Shown in pieces: positions 11,984 through 24,200 of a DNA stretch of 64,000 nt. Source of the DNA: Augochlora pura (Eukaryota > Arthropoda > Insecta > Hymenoptera > Halictidae); NCBI RefSeq assembly GCF_028453695.1, contig NC_135775.1, positions 15,906,545 to 15,970,544 of the forward strand. The letters are read 5' to 3'. The notes beneath the pieces were generated by a model, which saw only the letters and a list, made by a program, of their open reading frames with translations, ran no database searches and was not told the origin of the DNA. The translations under genes and the position numbers were made by a program. The number at the start of each line of letters is the position of its first letter. Position 1 is the stretch's first letter.

Positions 11984-12306
11984 CCAGATTTTGTTTTGCA
12001 TGTGGAAGTCCGTAATCTCTGGCTAAGGCTCCAACGTTTCTCTTGCCGTTCTGAGGTAACGTATAAGTCCTGGCCAGGGATGCAACGTTCCTTTTCCCCA
12101 CGACTGGTACCATATGCTCATCGTCATTTCCATTGCCTTGGAAGTCGTGATATCTTGCCGATAACACCCAATCGCCACTGTACCATGGTAACGCAAAGTT
12201 TTTAGCGCCGGAAGTTCTCTTTTCAATTACATAATCTGGTGCGAAAGCATCCGAATCCAAGATCGGTCGGGGAAGAATTCTGGGACTGCTCGGCGCGGGT
12301 TCGTCG
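11984..12306 (-). CDS. Nplp1: Nplp1 exon 3: NVASLAR and NVGALAR peptides
   Basis: A 323-nt exon; the acceptor is tttcgcatag and one base completes the split Ser codon from exon 2. It opens with a Pro/Ser/Asp-rich spacer ending in EKR, then a long peptide starting TSGAKNFALPWYSGDW and ending VVGKR, whose Gly would give an amidated C-terminus. Next comes NVASLARTYTLPQN followed by GKR (amidation expected), and then NVGALARDYGLPH. The last copy is followed by AKQ rather than KR, so no dibasic cut is present there. The donor used here is gtactg, weaker than the others, but it is the one that matches the phase of exon 4. An alternative donor gtatat six bases on does not match the phase. Confidence 0.9.
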
Positions 12307-12538
12307 CTATGCGAAAACAAATTTTCAAGATTATATTCTGTTCTGTTATTATATACATATTCTATTATATTCTACTATCTATTCTACTCTACAGAGCGTA
12401 CCATCTGATTTTTACATCTAATTCGCGTCATTGATGTCGCCAGGAAAAAATATGCCGGATATAAAATAGCAATAGAACGTGGCGAGCAAAATAACGAAAG
12501 CGAGCAAAGCGTGGACAACTAACGCGCTAATATCTATA

Positions 12539-12715
12539 CAAGGTGTCCCGTAAATCGTAGTATAACCGGGCAGGGGGTGATTCTACATAAAAAAAGAAGA
12601 AAATATTTTGGTATAACATTTCTTCATCCCGTGCTCCGTTATCGTGATAATCGACTTCAAAGTTCGTTCAACTTGTAAACCATTTAATGCAATTCGCTTG
12701 TCGTGTATTTCACTG
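12539..12715 (+). repeat. Solo terminal inverted repeat of the 57.7-kb element
   Basis: It begins TA|CAAGGTGTCCCGTAAATC and follows the left inverted repeat at 57665-57845 almost base for base, including GGGGGTGATTCTACATAAAA and CGTTCAACTTGTAAACCATT, then stops at CACTG|TA. Only one end is present, flanked by TA on both sides. It lies in Nplp1 intron 2, about 230 bp upstream of exon 3 in the direction of transcription. Confidence 0.8.
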
Positions 12716-12921
12716 TATAGTCGCAATAAATTTAATTCCTAAATTTCCCCTCGGAATTGCCGTTTCAATATCCAAGATTTTGAAACAGTTCTGTTGTCGT
12801 ACGTAATAGATAAAAAGAATATACCCCGCCTAAAGCCAAAACTAGAAACAGCAGTTCTACAGAGCCGAATTGCCAGCAACTATGAAACGAGCCACAAGGC
12901 TGGAATAATTGTATCTCCTTT

Positions 12922-12980
12922 TCCCAAATTGTCTATTATTGTTTACGAGCTGAGGAACAATTTGAGAGAATTTACTGTAA
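12922..12980 (+). repeat. Fragment of the TACAGTAAATTCTCCC element family
   Basis: CCCAAATTGTCTATTATTGT, then GAGGAACAATTTGAGAGAAT and TTACTGTAA, closely follows 51288-51345, which ends in the same GAGAATTTACTGTA terminus. One end of an element only. It lies in Nplp1 intron 2. Confidence 0.65.
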
Positions 12981-14789
12981 CCCTAAATTCGGTAGATTTT
13001 TGTTAAAAAAAACTAGAGCAAACGTGTTTGAAAAAGGTTTTGATGCGGTGAAATGACAGAAATGACACATTCCGCAATGCAACGCATAAACAAGACGAAC
13101 GCGAGTCTCTATTTCATCCGCAACACATCCTTTGTCCAATCGTCAACTCCATCTCATTCACAATAGGGTATAGCTTCTATTATGACTAGACTGCGGACTT
13201 TTGTGGCAAATAAAAATTGTCTGCATTAGTTGCAAGAAATAGAAACTAAATAATGAGTTAATTCTTTTAATAATTACTTGAAGTCATAATTTCGTGCCGA
13301 TTACTGTTACCATTTTTTTAAAGTTCTGTGGACAGATAATTTTGGGATGATCAAAATTTCATATACCTCGTGAGTTATAGAGAATAAATAAACATGCCAC
13401 AAAAAGTATGAACAGTCGCGGCACGAACTTATGACTCGACCTAATAAAAATAGGATACTAACATTTAAAAATTCTCTAAGTCTAATTATCACTTAGGATT
13501 TTATGCCTGATATGTATTTAGACTTTAGACCATTTCTTTTGAATTACAATAACAAGATATAGCTTCTATCATGACTTAATATTTCAAATAACCAGTATTT
13601 AGACTGTCTACTTTCATATAAAAATGAGTATGCTTGTTTCTTTACTAAAATACAGGATAATAAAATTTAACACTAATCTGGATGTAGAAATACATATGGA
13701 ACGAACAATAGATTTATGTAAATTGGGGAACAAGTATACTCGATGTGCAAATGTTAAGTAGAAAAACATTAGAACGAACGAAACTACATTATCCTCGAAT
13801 ATGTAAATGTTCTTACAAAATACGTTTAAACTTACATGTAACGTGGCCTGTTGTAAAACATTCGGACAAAAATATTTCCATTTAAGTCATGTTATAGATA
13901 CGCACACCACTTTATAGTGATAGTAGTATACTTATAAAATGGTTTGCAGTTACAAAATATTTAATTTTCACACGTTCCTTACAAATAATTGCGTAAACGA
14001 TATCAAAATAATGTTTCACTTCTATTTCACGTTTCAAATAAACAAATTGTTTTTTTATTTTATCCTCGTCCGTCTCCAGTGCCAATTCGACATTGAATTT
14101 TCTTTCTTTAACACGAAGTATATGTATCTATCATTTCCAATGAAAAAAACATGTTACTATATAAACACATGAATTCGAAAGTATATCAATTAATTTAACA
14201 AGTATGAATTTCACAAATAAAAGACATATCTTCTCGAACAACGAACAACAATAAAGTTGCTTTGTTATATGCAGTGCAAGCAAGAAAATAAATTACGCAA
14301 GGAGAGGGGGCAGGAGACGCGTGCGCGGGATTTCCACACTGTGGTGCGGCACGTCTACCGGGTGAACACTATAATTTTGAACTAAGGTCAGATATCGACT
14401 TTAAGTCGCGTCGCGATTATTTTCCTGTCCGCACTGGTCATAGGTGATTGTCAATAATAGTAAAGGACAGAGCGAAGATACCAAAAAAGCAGTTTGTCCA
14501 GAGAATTATTTCATTCTATGTGGAAAATGTTACAAGAAGATTACGTAAATATGATCTCCTTTATTTGCAAAAACATATTGATAAGAGAAATTGTTTGTCT
14601 CCTACATATATTTATATTTTACGATAGTATCAATTTGACAAACGAGGGATGAGTACATTACCTGGTACAAGGCCGGATTACAAGAGAAATAGAAAGAAAC
14701 CAAACGTTTCGTAACATCCAGGAATAGAGTATAGTTGAACGATAAGGAACGCACGAAAATCAAAATAGTGACCAACAAAAGTTAATTAC

Positions 14790-15250
14790 CTGGAAACCAT
14801 AGTTCTCTTCTCTTCATCGTCTTGGTTTTCTCCAAGGCGGTCTTGCAAAGAGATCGGCAAATCATCGTTTTTGGCTAGCATCGCGATACTTCTTTTTTGA
14901 GAGCTCGGTAGCGGCAAGCCTGTGTCGATTTCTTCGCTGTCGTCCATGTAACGTTCCAATATCTCCGGTAGTTTTTGCGTCCGTCCGAGAACGGCTAAGT
15001 GTCCGCGCATAGATGGGTCTTTAAACAATTCCAAGTAAATTCCAGCAGGTATGCAGATTTCCATGTCGTCGTCACCTTCCTCGGTCAGAGCCTTTAAGTG
15101 CGCCATGTCGTTGCGGTTTTTTGCGTCCTGAATCACCTTCGCCGTTCTTGAATAAGCTGCTAAATTGAATCTAACTTCCGGGAGACGTGAGAGAGCCAGA
15201 AAAGCTCTCTTAGGTATGCACTGCGCGCTCTCCGCATCCTGACATCTCAC
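14790..15250 (-). CDS. Nplp1: Nplp1 exon 2: conserved N-terminal region and first peptide
   Basis: A 461-nt exon bounded by acceptor gtgacgcag and donor gtaatt (phase 0 in, phase 2 out). It encodes the cysteine-containing spacer region of the precursor, with CIPKR near the start and a second segment CIPAGIYLELFKDPSMRGHL. Two Cys separated by about 55 residues may form a disulfide. An acidic linker follows, then a dibasic KR site and the peptide SIAMLAKNDDLPIS, which matches the NPLP1 pattern S/N-I/V-x-x-L-A-K/R-x-x-x-L-P. A second KR comes just before the exon end (DDEEKR). Gene identity is firm from the peptide pattern shared with exons 3-5. Confidence 0.88.
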
Positions 15251-18200
15251 CTGCGTCACGAAACGGTATGTCTAATTACTCACTTATCACTATCTCATGG
15301 CATAATATTATTAATATCTGTACTATTATTCATTTCTTTTACGCCGTAGTGTGTTTTCTAACATAAAAGTAAAATAAAACATGAAAGTTTCATAGTAAGT
15401 GGAATAGGTACACGAAATATGTACATACGTACATAGTTGATACATACAAACCTAAACATAATCTCATGAAACGAGATTGGTGAAAATAGAAAGTGCAATA
15501 CAAATAAAATTAATAGCAAAAAGGATAAAACAGGAGAAACTAGAAGGAATGAAGAAAAATAAATTAGAAGCGAAAGGAAGGAAATTCAAAATCAATGATC
15601 CTCAATGAACACTAATTTAGTTAAATATCGATCAAAATTAATACTCATGTCAATGAATTATTTCAATTATTGTTATCCTTAATTTATAAAAAAAATTTCC
15701 TGTAGTAAATATTAGCAATCCTTATGAGTAATGGCCTTGTCTCTTTAATATTGCATCGTATTACTATACTGGTAATATATGCAAGAGAAACATTGTTGCT
15801 GAGATATTACTTAATCCTAGGATCTCCGTTAAATCCATCCTGTAACTATGAACCTGATGGGTATTAATCCGTGTACGGAAGTTGTGAAGTGGATTTAATA
15901 CAAAATTCTCATTTAGCACTTAAGAAACCTAAATTACGCTAATTAAATTTCATTTGAGGGTGTGGTATTTCTTTAAATGATAACAAATCTACTGATATTC
16001 GTATGTTATGTTATATGAATATTAATAACAACGGTTTACTACAATCGAGAAAAACTCGATAATTTTGTTATCGAATGAAGTTGACGCGATTATATCTTTT
16101 AGTTAAATTAATGAAAATATTTGACACTAGTCCGATTAAACTTTGATAGAATCTTATGATCTTCTTAGAAACAGTTGCATTTTTATTTCTTTAAAACCAG
16201 AACGATCTTTTTATTTAGTTACATTCGCATTTTTTCAGGAATGGTATTCCAACCATGTCAACATTCCTTTTTAAATGTACAGCATAACTGAGATCATTTA
16301 AATAAATATTTTAATATAATAAACTAAATAAATCGAGAAAAGGGAAAACCATAGGCAAGAATTAAACTATAATGTACCATATGTTCGTATATGCAGATAC
16401 AAATTTAAGAGTTATTTTAATGAACAAAACTTAGCAATTAAGACAATTAATAATTACTAAGTATCGCGTAGGTTCTTTAATAATATTATGTTATGCATAA
16501 AATAAGCCAACAAATTCCAGATGTAATTTTAGTTTCAAATTATGCAGATAAGTCAACAATATCCAAGAACCCGTGTGTCATATAAATAGGTGTTATAATC
16601 CAAAACCGATACACCGTATCCTCATATTCTCATTTCACGCTTCCTAACCAGTCAGCGATCCATTACAAAATATTCATAAGCAGATAAGACAATCACGTCA
16701 AATCAGAGTGCATGACACTGTAAAATATTTAGTTTTCTATTTAAATAATTCGATATTCAACCATATTTTAATAATAAGACAACAAACACTTTTATTGTCT
16801 GGTTTAATAAAATCCATAGATGAATCATTTGCTACGTTATATGTCATCAATAATATGTACGTACTTAATTAATTATTTATGAGTTTATTTGTTGTTAACT
16901 TGTTAATATGTTTGCTACAGTAACCTAAGACTATAGCAATTACAATAAGTTGTGTAGTTTATATCTCTATAATATCAGAGACAATTGACACTTTTGAGAA
17001 AAATATGTGGTTGTAAATGGACTTTCAATAATATTAAATTAAATTGATATAGTATCCAACGCGAGACTCGAATAAAACAAGTATCCTGGTCAGGAAAGGA
17101 CATCCCGATTTTCGTGACACAAAAGATACGCAAAGTGAAGATAGTATGGTTTAAAAACGAAAAATTCATAAGCAAATTTTTCGTCCTTCATTCATCATTT
17201 GAATTCATGCTACTTTCGCAAGAAAACTCTCGGTGATATAGCGAATTTTATCAAGCCTCTTGGCTGTAGAGTCTAGGGTGATTAGGGCTCTACGAGCTGG
17301 AGGTTTTTGTAGTGGAAAAATTCGAGCTACGGTCGATCACAGTCGATCATGCGTACATATGTGGTCCTGCACGAATAGAACATGCATACCCTTGATCCCC
17401 CGCAGTGCACTCCAAAGCAATCCCTAAAAATCCTACGATAAAAACCGGTTGTCATGCGCCAGCGAATGCTAACCGAAAAATCACGTGTATTCTGAAAGAG
17501 CAGCAATATCATTTCAGAATGCTTTTGGAAATAGAAATAAAACAAATTTGATTTTTAGACAGGCCTTCTGCTAGTATTCTACTGTTTTCTTCATTTTATG
17601 AATGTTTATTAAATTTTACGAATGTCAATTTTTTATAGTTCCATGCAACATTGTTACCTATTTATATTTTTTAATATTTTAGTTATAATTTACACCTATC
17701 GATAAAAATTAAGAAACATAGTACATGAATTTGGTTGTAGTAAGTCTTCATAAAGAGATTTCTATTGTGTAAACGAAAATATTAATTTTATTTCTTATAA
17801 TTTTTAAGTCTTTATCTGATGTTTGCATCTTTTATTCTTTTGATATTGTTATCACTTATTTTCATTTGTCGTGCGCAAATTAAAGGAACAGACAGAATTA
17901 ATAATACGGATTTTATAATCGCAGAATTTCAACGTAGAAATTCAATTTCCACGTAGAAAACAAATGTTATACGTTTACCACGTTGATCTCACCGGATTCG
18001 TTCAAGATAATTTACGAATCGCTTGACGGAAATCTCCCCGGATTAAAGAGCTTAATTAATCTTTATCAAAGTTGAATGGCGGCACAATTAGCGAAATATT
18101 ATTAGGATAAAAAAGATCCTCTCTAAAAGCGCGTATACTACTTTCGAGCAATTTAATCACCGTTGGGATTTTCTGAATATGCAGTTCAAATATTTGCAGC

Positions 18201-21200
18201 TGCTTTTGGGTGCGTTGAAAGTTTCATTCAACTTTCACTTGATCATTGAAAATTAATCGTACAGACATGATCCCCTGTAGAGCACGATTTTCAACGTTCT
18301 TATTTATTTTGCTCATGGTATTTGTTAACTAAGCCCATACATTTACCCGTGACTTTTAACTTATTTCCCGACAAGCGAGCGAGTTCAAATTTTGCGCATA
18401 TTTTGTGGAGATAAGAAATGAAATTATAATGAAAAAACATGAAATGATAATATTGTTTTGAATTTTGATAAAACGAACTTTTGCTTGAGATTTGTTACGC
18501 AACGAATAGTGTAGAATATCCATTAATGTAGAAAATAATTATTGTTACGAGGAGCCTAAAATAATTGTGCTGTGATTTTAGGTAGATATTTATTATGATT
18601 GTACAAATTCTGTAAGGGGAAGGAGAAAAGACGTGGGAGCAACGAAGAGAGTAATTAGAAGTAATTATGGCGCCACTGCGAAAAGTAAACGTCGGAATCT
18701 CGTAAACTGAAACGATGGGAATGTGCAATGATGCAATGTTGTAACAGAGGCCTAGCGTGTAAAGGACAATGCGTGACATCGACCTTAAGCCACCCCAGCC
18801 TCGCAAAACGGGAGATATTCTTCTGTATTACGAGGTTAGTAACGTGTACGGAAAAACCGAACCGATGGAACCACCGCGGCCGCCAGACTAAAGAAGAAAA
18901 CGTCACAAGATTCGGCAAAAGTAAAATACGCAGTTCGGAAATCCGGAAAAGAGCAGTAAAAAGCCTGGTAAATTAGTTCCCCCTCTTTTAAACTTCCCCA
19001 CAGGTAGTTGGCCAAGGAGGTATAGCGGTTCGCAGAAACGCTTCACTTCGTCTTTGGCAGCCGAGCCGTAATATACGTTCGAGTAGTAGTAGAAGTTATT
19101 TTATTACCTCGCAGAGAGTGATTTTTTATTTTGTTCATTAACAAGCTTAAACAATTCTTTTCACAAAATTCCTGTGCAATTTTAGTATACAATTTTATTT
19201 TTTAAATTATAATGTAGTTGTAACGTGTGCTCTCTTCTTTTCACATTCACCGTGAATATGAAATCAAAACCGTGACATAAGAACAATAAATAATAACAAG
19301 AATCGTTTATTTAAACGCGAATTTGCAGAAACATATAGATCCAGTGCATCATGTTGTAGTATACTTACACGATTAATAAATAATAAAACTGTTTAAAATA
19401 TAGGTGATTAATTAATAAATGCTTGTCTGTATAATGATTTCTAAATGTGACACGTCAAGTGATTTGTATCAAATAATTTGGATTTCAAGAGGAAATTAAA
19501 TTTTCGTAATAATTAATTAAACGAAATATTCTAAATTAAATGAAATTTGCGCCTCGCTTAGTTAATTATTATTACAAGGCCGAGGAGGACGCTCCGTTGT
19601 AATATTCTTGGAACACAGTTCCCTATGCTTATCAAGAATATGTCTCATTAAATATGTCCCCCTCTCTCCTTCGCCCCGATCCCGCAGCATACGCAATATT
19701 GTTCTTGTCTGCCTAAATTATTATACCGTGACAAAGTTTCGTTCACCTTGAAACGCATATTCCAACATAATATTTAATGAAACTACCGACTAATAAACTG
19801 CGTTCAGCGTCGAAATTATGGAACAACGACTGCGACCATAGAATCTGAATTAATTTATATTATTTATATTAACATACTACTGACAATGCTATAAGTCGTA
19901 TATATTTCATTCAGTCAAACAGAAATTTCTTTCTTCCTTTGCTAATTTCAATGAGCTGAAAATAATGTATACATGACCTTAAATCTTTCTAATATTTTTA
20001 TTATTTTAAATTTATCCATTTTTGAAATAAATGCATAAAGTGCACAGTCTATTGATTTTATTTGAAATATTTTTAATAATTCAAATTCTTAAGACACAAC
20101 CGCATTGTGAATTCACATTAAGCCTTATATAAATGTTATAGATATCTTGCTATCGTTCACTTTATATATCTGTTAGAGATTGAACGATATGCATAGCATG
20201 ATCGGTTTACTAATATCATTTGCTGTCCATTGTGCACTGCTGTCGCGATATTGTTACGTACGACGTGTCAGTGGAAATTCTGTGAAATTCGTGTGACAAA
20301 CTCTGAGAGCTTTACAACATTTGTAATCCGACTTGTATAACGTGATCATTATAATATGATAGGAAACATAACCAAAGTACAATTACCATTTCATTCATAA
20401 CTATAATATTTTGTGGTTATTCTATCTAAACAATTTTGTCAAGCTAATTAAATAACAACAATTTCATAACACACGTTTGACTTTAAAACCATTTTGAATC
20501 TTTGAAAAATCTTTCGAACAGTTTTAAAATATTATACATAATTATATATTCCAAAAATTCAGCAAGTAAAAGCTGTGAAATTGATGGTAATACTATTGTA
20601 CAATTAATATGCAAAAATTTACTACAGAGAATGGGAAAACCGTTACGATACAGTGATAGTGACTGGTGACAACTGAGAAAGCGTTTTCCAATTCACTGAA
20701 ACGAGTTTCTGCATGAGATACGTTCGACACGCAGTTCTTATTCCGTTGAAGATTGAAAGACGCGTTCCGCATTCTTTTCGTGTTTTCTTCCGTTAAGCAT
20801 TTTTATACACTTGCGACAGGACGATCAAATATAAAAATACATCCGCCATTGTGTGAAACTGTTTTTGCGTTAATACTTAACGTAAATATGAATATATTCA
20901 TAGCAAGTAATAATTGCAATATTAAAAATTAACTTAAAACAAATAAATATAGCAAATTAAAAAAGAAACTATTTTCAACATTTTTCTCAATAATAATAAC
21001 AATCCACGATATTTAAAATTAGAAATTATTGATAAACATGAATGAATATTAGTATTATTCGATACTTCATTAATAATGATGAAATTAATTTAATTCAATA
21101 GCTTGTTTATTCTGTTCCTGTTTTAGACAAAAATAAATGTATTAAATTTATTTTATTACTTTATTTCAGTGTAGATTTCGCTTATCTCAATTAAGAATAA

Positions 21201-24200
21201 ATGATAGAATAATTCGTACTATAAAAAGTACTCTCTATCATATAAATGTCTCTCAACTTTAGTTTTGTTTATGAACTGATATTAATCTTGAGTAATGCAA
21301 AACTATTTTTATCGGGAGCTAGAAATTTGTGTAGTCATGAATATTAGTATCATAAAAATACATTTATGAGAAGTAAAAGTTATCCCTAAAGTTTGAATAA
21401 AAAATGACATTTTATTTCCAAATAAGAAATAATAAATAAATATTTGCGGAATTATTTAAATGATTTTTCAATTAAACAGTAATTTCTTATTTATAATTTA
21501 AAATAAAATTTGTCGAACTCTTACGTTCTTTGCATAACGATTAATACATAATTTTGGTTATAGTTTCCATCAAGATTATGTTAACTTTCGAATATTTAAG
21601 TTTCTATAAAAATAATTAATCTTTCTACGAAGATTAGTATTTAATATGTATTGAATGCATATAATAGATATGTATTTAAAAATTCCAAAAAAAAACATTT
21701 GTAAAAACCTAATGTCGAATTCAGTATATCTTTTTTGTCCGAAACGAGTTCAGATTGAGATCGAAACTCCGTTTGAACATTATTGCAGCATTACCTAACA
21801 TTGATTACAATACCCTGTGTTTGAGAAGTTGTCGGTTAACACTGAAAGATCAGGGTATGCAATTATTTACGGTTGTCAGGGACAGTGTCGACCAAGCTTC
21901 GCTCGTGCGTACATCGAGCTTCGCCAACTCTGTTAAGGCCTCTTCAGACACGTCCAGTAGTTTAGTAGAATGGCGAATAGCTACTACTTACTACATACTA
22001 CTAAATGATTTAGCACGCTAAAGAAAGTCTGGCATAGCACAGTTGATCCACCCAATAGATCTAAATACTTGAATAAATTAGTTAATCTATAAACCTAAAT
22101 CCTAGTGTCCACGTCCATACAAAATACAATGACATGAATAATTCAAGGTAACTTTTACATTTTTAATGGTATGTAAATAATAACTTAACAAAATATCGCA
22201 TTTGTGTATTTTTATACTGAAAATAATAGAAAATAAAGACATAGAAATATAATTTTCTTCTTTTCTTTTCTTGTTTAAATGTTAGTAAAAATGTGAAACT
22301 TTGAGTTTACAATTATTCGTAACACTGTAGGTGACTCCTTTTATCTGAGACACCCTGTATATTTAACAAAAGACGACAAAATACGATAGTTGAATATTTT
22401 TATTCTATTTTCCGATTTTTTATATGATATTATGTTAAGTTTTCGTTTATCAGTAACAATGCTCCTAACTTGTGTCAGATAACATTTGTGCATTGAAATA
22501 CGATGTTGAGCCAAAAAGTTCTGTACACATGTGTTACTACAGAAACAAAATACCTGCGTACAGATTGCTATGCTGCTACCATGGGAAGGATATCAGTGAC
22601 TTTGATAAATGGAAAAAGTTCGTTTTACACCTTTGCAAACAGAGAGGTATTTCTGCTCATGGCTGACGTCCCGTGTGCAATATTCACTGTAAATGTGTCG
22701 GAAATTATTTGAGTTAAATATCCATGGCATTTCGGATATTCAGGTTTCATAGCCTCCGTGGCATGTGTGGCTAGATACTCCATCACTTTGATACTTGTTG
22801 ACGAACTTAATAACTAGATCAGGTAGGATGTTAATCGCGGTTCTATAGAATGTAGTTTAGGCAACGATCATGGTGCCACCCACATCGCATACGCTGGGTA
22901 ACAGCTCGAGTAATTAGCAGAAACTGGGAAGCAGGAAAATAAGTAATGATATCGATATTAACACTTATTGAACAGTGGAGCGTTTGCTTTAAAGGATTAT
23001 CCTAGTGAAAACTTTTGAAAAATCAGTCATCTTTTTCATATATTCTTTAAGTATATAATTTCAAAAATGCATCTCTGGAATCTTACATGTGGGCTCCTAA
23101 AATTAACGATGTTATGATTGTTTGAAAGATGCGACGACCTTGTGTCATTATCGATATATTTTAAAGGGATTTTAATCGAAACTATGCTTTTCAAAACAGC
23201 GTTCATATCTCAAAACCTATTTGGCTAATTGACACAAAATTTTAAGGACGTATACACGAAATTCGCAGTCTGGTAATTTAACTGTAAGAAATCTATTGTA
23301 TTTAATTGGCAGTGTGTATCGTAGGATATGGAATAGGAATAAGAGATGGACGATAGTCTCATAGACAATAATAAGATAACCTTAACATGGAAATAGAAAA
23401 GTTGTTAGAATATGTATGATAAAAAGAAAACTTTTGGATAAATTCGCCAAGAAAGTAATGTATTCGTTATGTCTCAAATACATACAAATATCCCCCTTAG
23501 ATCAGGCATGTTCAAAGTACGTTCTGAAGCTTACAGTTAGCTGCTTCGCTGGATTTACAAAGTTTCGGAGCAGTCTGTTACACACGGAAGAATACCCACC
23601 GAATACGAACATCTTAGCAAAGTACAGTCTCTTCAGATTGAAATATTCTGGAGAAATTTAATTTAATTTGGCTTGCTGGAACTCTAAAGACTTAAAAAAG
23701 AAAGTTTAATTTTAACTGCATGAATCAACAAACACGTGAAGATTTGTTGATTCGTATTACTCTTTTTGAGTAAGAAATTAAGAAAGTGCAGTAGGAAGTT
23801 TTAAAATATTTCCAAATATTTGAGTGACTTGCTGGAAGTTCGCGTATAAATTTTTTGAAAAATGTTTGCCAGTGTTATCTCTTCGTGAACATTACACATG
23901 GTCTGGATTACTATATATATATAAAAAATTCATGAAATTCTATTAATAAAATTAATTCACATGCGCCATCTCGTTTATTGAAAATCATGTATTACTAAAT
24001 CAGCTAGAACGGCCCTTTCAAATTATATGACAATGTTAGTTATATCTTAATTTATTTAAAGTTATAAACAAGCAAACGTGTTGTACAAGTCTAAACCTTG
24101 CCAGAAATTTTTTTATGTTATATGTTTCTAATTGTTTGACTAGGTTTCTTTTAGCTTACACATGTAAAAATAACATGTAAAAATAATTTCAATTTTATAG

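Noticed and set aside
12421..12536. Hydrophobic minus-strand frame next to the solo TIR
   Set aside because: It reads as a membrane-like stretch but has no start, KR sites or splice phase linking it to Nplp1; probably chance in T-rich intron.
22503..22712. 69-codon frame near a CACCCTGTATA motif
   Set aside because: The flanking motif resembles a transposon end, but no partner end or protein similarity was found.
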